Part shown: piece by piece, positions 8,346 to 16,994 of the stretch
How positions within the stretch are numbered: the stretch's first letter is position 1
How the letters are laid out: each line of letters begins with the position of its first letter
Source: Candidatus Gastranaerophilales bacterium
Lineage (GTDB): Bacteria; Cyanobacteriota; Vampirovibrionia; Gastranaerophilales; Gastranaerophilaceae
Assembly (NCBI GenBank): GCA_944327225.1
Contig: CALVGZ010000021.1
Coordinates: 1 to 32,002 of the forward strand
Reading direction: 5' to 3'
Length of the DNA: 32,002 bases
The notes under the pieces: generated by a model
Database searches by the model: none
Told to the model about the DNA's origin: nothing
The model's input: the letters and a program-made list of their open reading frames with translations, nothing else
Translations under genes and position numbers: made by a program

Positions 8346-9317
8346 ATGAACGAAAATGATCAAAGAGTTCAAATTCTGGAATTTGAAAAACCTATATACA
8401 CAATACAAGATAAAATAGAAGAACTCAAGCAAACAAGTAAAGAAACGCATATTAATTACGATGATGAGATAAAAAAATTGGAAGAGCAAACAAAAGTGTA
8501 CAAAAAAGAATTATACGAAAAACTTGAACCTTATCAAAAACTACAAATTGCAAGACACCCGCAAAGACCGAATTTTATGGATTATGTTCAATTTATGTGT
8601 GAAGACTTTATAGAGCTTCACGGGGACAGGCACGGCTATGATGATAAAGCAATAGCAGGTGGAGTCGCAAGAATCGACGGGCATAACGTAATGCTAATAG
8701 GGACAATGAAAGGTAAATCCACAAAAGAAAATCTTGAATGCAATTTTGGCATGCCTCAACCGCAGGGATACAGAAAAGCCTTAAGATTATTTGAACATGC
8801 AGACAGATTTAATTTACCCATTATTACTTTAATAGATACAATGGGTGCGTATCCAGGCATGAAAGCAGAAGAAACAGGTCAAGGAGAAGCTATCGCTGTA
8901 AATCTTAAAGAAATGGCCAAATTAGGAGTACCAATTATAGCAGTAATTACCGGCGAAGGCTGTTCTGGCGGTGCTTTAGGTTTGGCTGTTGCAAATAAAG
9001 TAATGATATTAGAACACGCATATTATACAGTAATCTCGCCCGAAGGCTGTGCTTCAATTCTTTGGAAAGATGCCTCAATGGCAAAAATAGCAACAAATGC
9101 ACTTAAAATAACAGGCGAAGATTTGCTAAAATATAATATTGTGGATGAAGTAATTAAAGAACCAACAGGCGGAGCTCACTACAGTGCCGAAGAAATGTCC
9201 GGCAACCTAAAAACTTCGCTAATAAATGCACTTAACGAATTTAAAAATATGACATCTGATGAATTGAGAAATCACAGATATTCTAAATTCAGAAACATGG
9301 GTATATTTCAACAGTAA
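8346..9317 (+). CDS. accA: Acetyl-CoA carboxylase, carboxyltransferase alpha subunit
   Basis: This is the alpha partner of AccD. Conserved blocks include IARHPQRPNFMDYV, ELHGDRHGYDD, GRKALRL-like QGYRKALRLFEHADRF, TLIDTMGAYPG, GEGCSGGALGLAVANKV and SPEGCASILWKDA. An upstream in-frame ATG at 8313 would overlap accD. The ATG at 8346 has AAGGAAA at the right distance and matches the family start, giving 323 residues. The next gene, fliP, starts 21 bases after the stop, so accDA and the flagellar export genes probably share transcripts. Confidence 0.97.
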   Translation: MNENDQRVQILEFEKPIYTIQDKIEELKQTSKETHINYDDEIKKLEEQTKVYKKELYEKLEPYQKLQIARHPQRPNFMDYVQFMCEDFIELHGDRHGYDDKAIAGGVARIDGHNVMLIGTMKGKSTKENLECNFGMPQPQGYRKALRLFEHADRFNLPIITLIDTMGAYPGMKAEETGQGEAIAVNLKEMAKLGVPIIAVITGEGCSGGALGLAVANKVMILEHAYYTVISPEGCASILWKDASMAKIATNALKITGEDLLKYNIVDEVIKEPTGGAHYSAEEMSGNLKTSLINALNEFKNMTSDELRNHRYSKFRNMGIFQQ

Positions 9318-9338
9318 CAACAGAAAAGCAGGTAAGTT

Positions 9339-10097
9339 TTGTTTTTTTCTAAATTTAAAAAATTATGGATAGGATTAGGATTGTATTTTTGCGGAAATTT
9401 AGCGGCAAATGCTGCTTTATCCCTGCCAAATATTAGTATAGGCATGCAAAATATATCGACACCGCAAGAATTTACTCAAGGTGTGCAAATTTTAATTTTG
9501 CTGACGATTCTAACATTAGCTCCGAGCATTATCATAATGACAACAGCATTTATTAGAATCGTAATTGTACTTTCACTTACAAGACAAGCAATAGGAACAA
9601 CAACACTTCCACCAAATCAAGTCATAGTTGGACTTGCATTAATATTAACTTTCTTTGTGATGTCACCTACGTTATCAAAAATAAATGAAACAGCTTATCA
9701 ACCATATATGAAAAATGTAATAACGCAACAACAAGCGCTTGACAATTCACTTGTTCCGATTCGTGATTTTATGTTTAAACAAACACACGAAGAAGAACTT
9801 GCACTTTTTGTCAGATTATCCAAAATTCAAAAACCAAAAACAAAAAAAGATGTCCCGACTTATGTTCTAATTCCGTCATTTGTTTTGTCGGAATTAAAAA
9901 CAGCATTCAAAATAGGTTTTGTTATCTTCCTGCCATTTTTGGTAATAGATTTAGTTGTTGCATCAGTTCTGGTTTCAATGGGTATGATGTTTTTACCGCC
10001 CACAACTATCGCAATGCCTTTTAAATTAATAATGTTTGTAATGGTTGACGGATGGTTTTTAATAACTAAATCACTTGTTGAAGGATTTGCAACTTAA
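9339..10097 (+). CDS. fliP: Flagellar export gate protein FliP
   Basis: FliP forms the core ring of the FliP5-FliQ4-FliR1 export gate in the flagellar basal body. It has an N-terminal signal-peptide-like hydrophobic segment (GLGLYFCGNLAANA), as is usual for FliP, then TAFIRIVIVLSLTRQA and NQVIVGLALILTFFVM, a soluble loop, and the C-terminal FliP signature PSFVLSELKTAFKIGF followed by hydrophobic helices. Length is 252 residues. The start is a TTG with AGG six bases upstream, and no ATG fits. No fliO gene precedes it; accA is directly upstream. Confidence 0.96.
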   Translation: MFFSKFKKLWIGLGLYFCGNLAANAALSLPNISIGMQNISTPQEFTQGVQILILLTILTLAPSIIIMTTAFIRIVIVLSLTRQAIGTTTLPPNQVIVGLALILTFFVMSPTLSKINETAYQPYMKNVITQQQALDNSLVPIRDFMFKQTHEEELALFVRLSKIQKPKTKKDVPTYVLIPSFVLSELKTAFKIGFVIFLPFLVIDLVVASVLVSMGMMFLPPTTIAMPFKLIMFVMVDGWFLITKSLVEGFAT

Positions 10098-10107
10098 AGG
10101 ATGAAAT

Positions 10108-10377
10108 ATGGATGAAGCTTTAATATTAACAGTTTTTCAAAAAACAATTCTGCTCACAATGATAATCGCAGCACCGATATTATTGTCAGCAATAGTAGTA
10201 GGTCTTGCAATAAGCATAATTCAATCGGTAACACAAATCCAAGAACAAACACTGACATTTGTCCCTAAAATATTTGCTGCGTTATTGGTTTTAATTGTTG
10301 CAGCACCTTGGATGATAGATATATTCACAACAACCACAAAAGAATTGTTCGAATATATAAAGGTCTTTATATCCTAA
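10108..10377 (+). CDS. fliQ: Flagellar export gate protein FliQ
   Basis: This 89-residue protein has two hydrophobic helices, the FliQ plan (helix 1 about 14-38, helix 2 about 50-72). Between them lies the conserved ISIIQSVTQIQEQTLTFVPK segment. It assembles around FliP and FliR in the export gate. The ATG at 10108 follows AAAGGATG, in which the fliP stop TAA overlaps the ribosome binding site, indicating coupled translation. Gene order fliP-fliQ-fliR-flhB-flhA is the common one. Confidence 0.96.
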   Translation: MDEALILTVFQKTILLTMIIAAPILLSAIVVGLAISIIQSVTQIQEQTLTFVPKIFAALLVLIVAAPWMIDIFTTTTKELFEYIKVFIS

Positions 10378-10390
10378 AAGGAGATAATAA

Positions 10391-11182
10391 TTGACACAAG
10401 CACCAAATCTTTTAAATCTTTTATCTCCGTACAATATAATTATTTTTATGCTTGTTTTTACAAGAATTACGGGTCTTTTTCAATCAGCACCCTTTTTTTC
10501 AACCATTCAAGCACCTGTTATGACAAAAATTTGGTTTGCGGGAATTATAGCTTTTATTTTATATCCCATAATATATACACAAAAAAGTTTTATTTTACCA
10601 AAAGACGCTGCTGAATTCATAATATTAATTGCAATAGAATTTTTCGTCGGCTATTTAATCGGTTTTATAGCAAACTTAATGTTAGAAGGTGTAAGAATGA
10701 GCGGGAGCATACTTTCAATTCAAATGGGGCTTTCGATGTCTGAAGCACTTGATCCCGCAACAGGTGTCAATGCAACGGAAATATCAAGACTTTATGTGTA
10801 TCTCGCTACACTCATATTTCTTGCAACAGGAGCATACCAATTTCTTTTTGCTTCACTTTTAAACAGCTTTCATGCAGTTCCAATGGGGGTTTTTCCTCTG
10901 CTAAATTCAAATGTTGTAGGTTCAATGCTTGAAATTTTTTCACAATGTTTTAAAATTGCATTTGGGGTTGCCTTTCCAATATTTTCAGTATTACTTATAT
11001 CAGATGTTCTACTCGGAATGATGAGTAAAATGATGCCGCAAATGAATATTTATATGGTTGCAATTCCTGTTAAAATATATATAGGTCTTTTCTTAATGCT
11101 TGCATTTTTAAGTGCAACAAATATATATCTACAAGGAGTTATACAAGAATACATGCGTGCCATTGGTGCGTTATTTACATAA
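10391..11182 (+). CDS. fliR: Flagellar export gate protein FliR
   Basis: FliR completes the export gate with FliP and FliQ. The 263-residue protein is almost entirely hydrophobic helices, with the family segments FTRITGLFQSAPFFS, EFFVGYLIGFIANL, RMSGSILSIQMGLSMS.ALDP and KMMPQMNIYMVAIPVKI. The start is TTG, with AAGGAGA (overlapping the fliQ stop) 6-7 bases upstream; this ribosome binding site makes the non-ATG start convincing. flhB starts three bases after the stop. Confidence 0.95.
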   Translation: MTQAPNLLNLLSPYNIIIFMLVFTRITGLFQSAPFFSTIQAPVMTKIWFAGIIAFILYPIIYTQKSFILPKDAAEFIILIAIEFFVGYLIGFIANLMLEGVRMSGSILSIQMGLSMSEALDPATGVNATEISRLYVYLATLIFLATGAYQFLFASLLNSFHAVPMGVFPLLNSNVVGSMLEIFSQCFKIAFGVAFPIFSVLLISDVLLGMMSKMMPQMNIYMVAIPVKIYIGLFLMLAFLSATNIYLQGVIQEYMRAIGALFT

Positions 11183-11185
11183 ACT

Positions 11186-12262
11186 ATGGCAAACGAACAA
11201 AACGAAAAAACCGAAGAAGCCACCCCGAAACGACGGGAAAAAGAACGAGACAAAGGTCATATCGCAAAAAGTCAAGACTTTACATCATCCCTTGTCCTAA
11301 CATTCGGGCTGGGCTTGATTTATGCAATGGGTTCAGGCATGCTTGAAAAACTAAAAAACATGCTCTTTCAAACACTTTCACACCTGAATCCGAATGAAAT
11401 TTCAGATAATGATGCAATAGGCATACTTACAGTTTATTTTAAGGACTATGCACAAATTACACTTTTGTTCTTCGCATTTCTGGCAATAGCAGCAGCACTA
11501 ATATTAAGATTTCAAACTGGTGCATTATTTGCAAAAGAAGCCCTAAAACCAAACTTTGAAAGACTTTCACCATCATCAGCCATGAAAGCACTACTGGAAA
11601 AAATAAATATTTTTAAACCAAGACAAATGGTAGAACTGATTAAATCAATCGTAAAAACAACAATAGTCGCTATGGTTGGATTTAACGTAATAATGAAACG
11701 AAAAAATGACCTATTTGGTCTTATAGGAGCAGATCCTGCAACAGGTTTTATGGTAATGGGTTCTGTTATATTTGAACTGCTTGCAACAATTTGTATTCTA
11801 TTAATAATAATCGGAATTATTGACAAAAAATACCAAGACTGGGAATACAACAAATCAATTAAAATGTCAAAACAAGAAGTAAAAGATGAATTTAAAAATA
11901 CAGAAGGAGACCCTAAAATCAAAAGTAAAATTCGCTCTTTCCAGATGAAAATTCTTCAACAAAAAATGATGTCAAAAGTTAAAGATGCAGATGTTGTTGT
12001 GGTTAACCCTACGCATTATGCCGTCGCACTAATGTACAACCCTGAAAAAGTCCCCGCTCCTGTCGTGGTAGCAAAAGGAGTTGATTTTATTGCTTTTAAA
12101 ATAAGAGAAATTGCAAAAAATAACGGAATACCAATAGTAGAAAATAAACCATTAGCACGAAGTTTATACAAATTAGTTGAAGTTGATGGTATAATACCAC
12201 AAGAACTATATGTTGCCGTTGCGGAAATTTTACAATACGTTTACGCACAAAAAAGAAGATGA
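11186..12262 (+). CDS. flhB: Flagellar export switch protein FlhB
   Basis: FlhB sits at the export gate and changes substrate specificity from rod/hook to filament proteins after self-cleavage. The autocleavage motif NPTH is present at N274-H277 within VVVNPTHYAVAL. The N-terminus (EKTEEATPKRREKERDKG) and the four hydrophobic segments up to about residue 212 are typical, as is the charged linker 213-268. Length is 358 residues. The ATG is three bases after the fliR stop with no clear ribosome binding site, suggesting translation by coupling to fliR. Confidence 0.97.
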   Translation: MANEQNEKTEEATPKRREKERDKGHIAKSQDFTSSLVLTFGLGLIYAMGSGMLEKLKNMLFQTLSHLNPNEISDNDAIGILTVYFKDYAQITLLFFAFLAIAAALILRFQTGALFAKEALKPNFERLSPSSAMKALLEKINIFKPRQMVELIKSIVKTTIVAMVGFNVIMKRKNDLFGLIGADPATGFMVMGSVIFELLATICILLIIIGIIDKKYQDWEYNKSIKMSKQEVKDEFKNTEGDPKIKSKIRSFQMKILQQKMMSKVKDADVVVVNPTHYAVALMYNPEKVPAPVVVAKGVDFIAFKIREIAKNNGIPIVENKPLARSLYKLVEVDGIIPQELYVAVAEILQYVYAQKRR

Positions 12263-12292
12263 TAAAATAAAAGTGGAGGAATTAGAAGCAAC

Positions 12293-14395
12293 TTGGGGAA
12301 GTTAAAGGATTTACTTAAAAATAACGACATAGTGTTGGCAATAGGTCTTGTTACCATTGTTTTAATGATGGTAATTCCTATTCCTGCACAATTACTCGAC
12401 TTATTATTAACCTTAAATATTTCCCTTTCCGTTTTAATACTTCTTGTTTGCTTATACACAAAAGAACCTTTAGAATATTCAAGTTTTCCCACTATTCTTC
12501 TGATAGCAACATTATTCAGATTAGGACTAAACGTTACTTCTACAAGATTAATTCTTCTGGAAGCAAATGCAGGGGCTGTAATTGAGTCATTTGGACAATT
12601 TGTGGTCGGTGGTAATTATGTTGTAGGTGCTGTCATATTTATAATACTTGTTATTATTAATTTTATGGTTATCACCGGCGGTGCAGGAAGAGTTGCGGAA
12701 GTAAGTGCAAGATTTACGTTGGATGCTATGCCCGGAAAACAACTTTCGATTGATGCGGACCTAAACTCCGGATTAATTGATGAAAACGAAGCGAAAAAAA
12801 GAAGAAAAGCCCTTCTGAGAGAAGCTGATTTTTATGGAACCATGGATGGTGCTTCAAAATTTGTAAAAGGTGATGCAACCGCAGGTATTATTATAACGGT
12901 AATTAATATAGTTGGGGGCTTAATCATAGGAATAGTACAAATGAAAATGCAACCAATGACTGCACTTTCAACATACACTATTTTAACCGTCGGAGACGGT
13001 CTTGTTTCTCAAATTCCTGCTTTAATTATATCAACCGCAACCGGCTTGATTATATCACGTGCATCAGGTTCCGATAACTCTCTATCTGAAGATATAAGAA
13101 AAGAAATGTTCCAAAACCCAAAAGTTCTCGGCATTATAAGCGGACTGTTATTTTGTATGGGAATAGTCCCTGGCATGCCGACTATACCGTTTTTGACAAT
13201 TTCAGCCCTCACCGGCGGATTTAGCTACAAAAAATACAAAGAAAAAATTGAAGCTCAAAAACTGGCTCAACAAGCAGAAAAAGATGCAAAAAAAGCGGAA
13301 AAACTTGGTAAAAAGAAGAAAAAAGCGACAAGAGAAAGTGTACTTGAACTTTTAGCGGTTGAAACTTTGGAAATTGAAATAGGCTACAGATTGGTTAGTC
13401 TGTTAGATGTTGAAAAAGGCGGAGATTTATTAGATAGAATTTCTCAAATAAGAAGACAAACAGCCTTGGATTTGGGCATAGTGCTTCCCTCTATTCGTGT
13501 TAGAGACAATTTGCAACTACCCCCAAATACATATCAAATCAAATTAAAAGGAATTACAATAGAAACAGGCGAAGTATATCCAGACAGATTTCTTGCAATG
13601 AATTCCATGGGGGGAGCAGATGACCCCAATGTAGTAGGAATTAGTGCAATAGAACCCGCTTTCCATTTACCTGCAACATGGATTCTTGAAAAGGATAAAG
13701 AATATGCAGAAACGGCAGGCTACACCGTTGTATCATCATCTGCAGTTATTTCAACACATTTAACTGAAGTAATCAAAAAGAATGCCAGTGAAATTCTGAC
13801 ACGTTCGGATGTTCAGCAATTAATAGACAACCTTAAAAAAGAAACCAACGAAACTTATGTTAACGATTTAATGAAAGAATTAACCACGGCGGATATTCAA
13901 CAAGTAATGCAAAATCTTCTTAAAGAACGTGTTTCAATACGTGATATAAAAACAATACTTGAAACAATGAGCCTACAGCATAAAATCAACAAAAACTATA
14001 ACTTCTTAACGGAACAATGCAGACAAGCTCTATGCAGGACTATTTGTAAGCAAAATCTTTCAGACACTGGTGAACTACTTGTTATAACAATGACTCAAGA
14101 AGTTGAACAAGAAATAGCAAAAGGAATAAACCCTGATGGTGAAAGCTTAACTTTAAATCCCGATTTTGTAAAACGCTTGATGGACAGCCTGAATTCGGAA
14201 TTTGAAAAAGCAATACAACAAACCGGAAACCAACCCGTAATCTTATGTTCTTCACCCATAAGGTTGATTTTTAGACGTTTAATTGAAAGAACATACCCAC
14301 AAATAGCAATTATGTCTTATAATGAAGTTACAAACAATGTAAAAGCAAAATCTGTAGGCATCATAAAAGCCAACATAAAAACAGCAGCCATATAA
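12293..14395 (+). CDS. flhA: Flagellar export protein FlhA
   Basis: FlhA is the large nonameric export component that docks chaperone-substrate complexes and couples export to proton flow. The N-terminal half has about eight hydrophobic segments, with the FHIPEP signature between them (RVAEVSARFTLDAMPGKQ and IDADLNSGLID). A charged Ala/Lys linker (about residues 320-350) leads to the cytosolic domain. Length is 700 residues, normal. The start is TTG at 12293. The GGAGGA ribosome binding site is 12 bases upstream, somewhat far, but no better start exists. The PilZ gene follows with a stop-overlapping ribosome binding site (TAAAAGGA). Confidence 0.96.
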   Translation: MGKLKDLLKNNDIVLAIGLVTIVLMMVIPIPAQLLDLLLTLNISLSVLILLVCLYTKEPLEYSSFPTILLIATLFRLGLNVTSTRLILLEANAGAVIESFGQFVVGGNYVVGAVIFIILVIINFMVITGGAGRVAEVSARFTLDAMPGKQLSIDADLNSGLIDENEAKKRRKALLREADFYGTMDGASKFVKGDATAGIIITVINIVGGLIIGIVQMKMQPMTALSTYTILTVGDGLVSQIPALIISTATGLIISRASGSDNSLSEDIRKEMFQNPKVLGIISGLLFCMGIVPGMPTIPFLTISALTGGFSYKKYKEKIEAQKLAQQAEKDAKKAEKLGKKKKKATRESVLELLAVETLEIEIGYRLVSLLDVEKGGDLLDRISQIRRQTALDLGIVLPSIRVRDNLQLPPNTYQIKLKGITIETGEVYPDRFLAMNSMGGADDPNVVGISAIEPAFHLPATWILEKDKEYAETAGYTVVSSSAVISTHLTEVIKKNASEILTRSDVQQLIDNLKKETNETYVNDLMKELTTADIQQVMQNLLKERVSIRDIKTILETMSLQHKINKNYNFLTEQCRQALCRTICKQNLSDTGELLVITMTQEVEQEIAKGINPDGESLTLNPDFVKRLMDSLNSEFEKAIQQTGNQPVILCSSPIRLIFRRLIERTYPQIAIMSYNEVTNNVKAKSVGIIKANIKTAAI

Positions 14396-14407
14396 AAGGA
14401 TTAAACA

Positions 14408-15028
14408 ATGAAAGAATTGCTCCAAACAACAAAAGATTTAAAAATTATACCGAACAATTTTAAAAGCTCTTGTGCGATAAAATTAATTGAGATTAACGAT
14501 AATGAAATAAAAGTTGAACTCTTAAAGCTTAACGAAGATGAGCTAAAAGACTATATTGTTCAAGAAAACGTGGAAGTATTCGGTGTAAATAATGTAGGTT
14601 TAATTTATTTTGAAACAAAAATACTTGCAAAAGAAAACAATATTGTAACGCTAGCTGCAACAAATGATTACAGTCTAATTCAGCGAAGAGAATATTCTCG
14701 TGTAAAATTAAATCAAGGCAATGTATTATTCAAAGATATCTCACCAGAGTGCATATTAAAAGTAGAAGATATTTCAGCAGGCGGTTTAAAAATTATAAGC
14801 TCAACCCCTCTTGAAATCGATAAACACTATCAAATACAAATAAATTTATCAACAAATATGAAAATAAATTGTTGTTTACTGCCCATAAGAATAACCGAAA
14901 CAGAATACCAAAATAAAAAAGCATACGTAATTTCGGGCAAGTTTACAGATTTAGAAAATGTGGACAGGATTGTACTTGTACAATATGCCTTTAAAATTAA
15001 AATGGAAAATCAAAACAAAGAAGATTAA
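14408..15028 (+). CDS. PilZ-domain c-di-GMP receptor, YcgR-like
   Basis: The C-terminal half is a PilZ domain. The RxxxR motif is R94-EYS-R98 (in QRREYSRV) and the D-x-S-x-x-G motif is D121-ISAGG126; together these are the c-di-GMP binding residues. About 85 residues precede it, resembling the N-terminal beta domain of YcgR-type flagellar brake proteins. No membrane segment is seen, so it should be cytosolic. YcgR relatives slow or steer flagella by contacting the motor or stator when c-di-GMP is high. Position directly after flhA (12 bases) supports a motility role. Its target here is inference. Confidence 0.85.
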   Translation: MKELLQTTKDLKIIPNNFKSSCAIKLIEINDNEIKVELLKLNEDELKDYIVQENVEVFGVNNVGLIYFETKILAKENNIVTLAATNDYSLIQRREYSRVKLNQGNVLFKDISPECILKVEDISAGGLKIISSTPLEIDKHYQIQINLSTNMKINCCLLPIRITETEYQNKKAYVISGKFTDLENVDRIVLVQYAFKIKMENQNKED

Positions 15029-15033
15029 TAAAA

Positions 15034-15372
15034 ATGAATAATTCAATATACGAAAGCAAAGAAGAAAAACCAATAAAATATTCAAAAATAATATCATCAT
15101 TATTTTGTTCAAGTTCGATACTTATTCTTTCACTTCTTTGTCTTTTAAATAATTTTTCAATAGATTTATATACCACTACTTTAATGTTAAAAATTGTGTT
15201 ACCTGCATCATTTTGTTTTTGGTTTATAGGTTATATTATAGGAAAAATATTAGACGGTCTAAATACAAAAATTATTGTAAAGAAAATTGCCGAAGAAAAA
15301 AAAGCATACGAAATACCAAGTATGTTTTCAGATAATAGTGAATACAGTAATGATGAGTTTAATATATTATGA
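15034..15372 (+). CDS. Small membrane protein of unknown function
   Basis: I recognise no family. The 112-residue protein has two hydrophobic segments, about 19-41 (SSLFCSSSILILSLLCLL) and 50-72, flanked by charged tails, so it should sit in the inner membrane. The acidic C-terminus ends SEYSNDEFNIL. It lies five bases after the PilZ gene, and its stop overlaps the histidine kinase start by ATGA, so it is translated together with the signalling genes. It could be an accessory subunit of the kinase or of the flagellar motor; nothing in the sequence decides this. Confidence 0.75.
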   Translation: MNNSIYESKEEKPIKYSKIISSLFCSSSILILSLLCLLNNFSIDLYTTTLMLKIVLPASFCFWFIGYIIGKILDGLNTKIIVKKIAEEKKAYEIPSMFSDNSEYSNDEFNIL

Positions 15373-16994
15373 AAAAATTTAATCTCAAATTAAAATCAAT
15401 AAGATTAAGTGTATACTTTGCAGTCCTGCTTAGTATCATAATTATCGTTACAACATCACTTTTTGCAGTTTATACAATGTTTAATATAAAAAATCTCGCA
15501 AGTGAATATGAGTCGGACATATATAAACTAAGATATTCTCTCTCAACAATACTTGTTCAATCATTAATTATAGACACTAAAAGAAATAATTTTGAAGCTA
15601 CAAAAAGTATTATTGACCTACTAAAAAAAGATAACTTATTATCCTATACCTATGTAAAAGATAATAATACAGGGAAAATTATTCTAGGTGATTATTCGCA
15701 AAACACAATGTTAGAAAACTATAAACCTGATACAAAGCAAAGCGTTCAAAAACTAACTAAAACAATAGGGGAATATACCGTATATTTTGGTATACCTGCC
15801 AAAAATCACATGGATGTTTATTATGAAAGCTTTTTTGAAATGATAACAAACATCCTTACGCTATTTATTGTTTTCGGTATAGCAGTGAGCGTTATGATGT
15901 CAGGTATTATTTCAAAACCGCTAGAAAGATTATCCAAAGCAGCAAAAGAAATAACTGACGGAAATTTTGATGTGCAAATTCCAAAAACAAACTTTACGGA
16001 AATTAATGAACTTATAAATTCTTATAACGAAATGGGACTTCAACTGAATGAACTATATTCGTCATTAGAACTAAAAGTTCAAGAAAGAACGGTGGCTCTT
16101 GAAGCTGCAAACTATAAATTACAAGAAACTCAAGCTATGATGGTGCATTCTGAAAAAATGAGATCACTAGGTGAACTTGTTGCAGGAATTGCTCATGAAA
16201 TTAATAACCCGGTTAATTTTATCCATGGAAATATAATGATTCTGCAAAATTACGTAGATGACCTATTAAGATTAATAGATTTATATGAAGAAAATAATAT
16301 AAATTTTCCTGAAGACATAAAAACAAAAATCGAAGCACTAAAAAAAGAAATAGATCTTGATTTTCTGAGAGGGGATATAAAAGATTTAATAAAAAGCTGC
16401 ATAGAAGGTACTCAAAGAACAAAAAATATTGTACTGGATTTAAAAAACTTCTCAAGAATGGAAGAAAGAGTACTAACACAGCTTGACATTCCAAAAGAAA
16501 TCGATACAACATTGAATATTTTAAACAATAAATACAAAAACAGAATCACTGTTATAAAAAACTATTCACCTGATACGCCCAAAATTGAAGCTTATGGCGG
16601 ACAGCTAAACCAAGTATTTATGAATATACTTGATAATGCACAAGATGCTATGGGAGAAAAGGGCACCCTAACAATTAATGTATATAAAGAGCATTCAAAA
16701 GTTAAAATAGAATTTATAGATACAGGAAAGGGAATTCCGGAAGAAAATCTTAAAAAAGTATTCGACCCCTTTTTTACAACCAAACCAGTAGGAAAAGGTA
16801 CAGGATTAGGTATGAGTATTTCATACAGAGTAATCAATGACCATCACGGAACTATTGAAGTTGAATCAAAAGTAAATGCGGGAACAAAGTTTACAATCAC
16901 ACTGCCAATAAATCAGGACGCAAAAGAAGAAACAATGGAAGAAAAAATAATAAATGACTTACGCGAAGAAAACGGAGTTAAGGAAAATGACTGA
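15369..16994 (+). CDS. Membrane sensor histidine kinase with HAMP domain
   Basis: A first membrane segment (about 13-37) and a second (about 160-182) bracket an extracytoplasmic sensor domain of about 120 residues. A HAMP domain (about 180-235) and a coiled coil follow. The H-box is GIAHEINNPVNF with H276 the phosphorylated histidine. The N-box (NQVFMNILDNAQDAM), G1 (DTGKGIP) and G2 (GKGTGLGMSI) are intact, so it should be an active kinase. The ligand is unknown. It overlaps its upstream neighbour (ATGA) and the downstream response regulator by eight bases, so the regulator is almost certainly its partner. Confidence 0.94.
   Translation: MKKFNLKLKSIRLSVYFAVLLSIIIIVTTSLFAVYTMFNIKNLASEYESDIYKLRYSLSTILVQSLIIDTKRNNFEATKSIIDLLKKDNLLSYTYVKDNNTGKIILGDYSQNTMLENYKPDTKQSVQKLTKTIGEYTVYFGIPAKNHMDVYYESFFEMITNILTLFIVFGIAVSVMMSGIISKPLERLSKAAKEITDGNFDVQIPKTNFTEINELINSYNEMGLQLNELYSSLELKVQERTVALEAANYKLQETQAMMVHSEKMRSLGELVAGIAHEINNPVNFIHGNIMILQNYVDDLLRLIDLYEENNINFPEDIKTKIEALKKEIDLDFLRGDIKDLIKSCIEGTQRTKNIVLDLKNFSRMEERVLTQLDIPKEIDTTLNILNNKYKNRITVIKNYSPDTPKIEAYGGQLNQVFMNILDNAQDAMGEKGTLTINVYKEHSKVKIEFIDTGKGIPEENLKKVFDPFFTTKPVGKGTGLGMSISYRVINDHHGTIEVESKVNAGTKFTITLPINQDAKEETMEEKIINDLREENGVKEND

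Noticed and set aside
11512-11922. Leftward ORF of 136 codons
   Set aside because: Antisense to flhB; composition (Ser/Ile-rich) is what the reverse of a membrane-protein gene gives.
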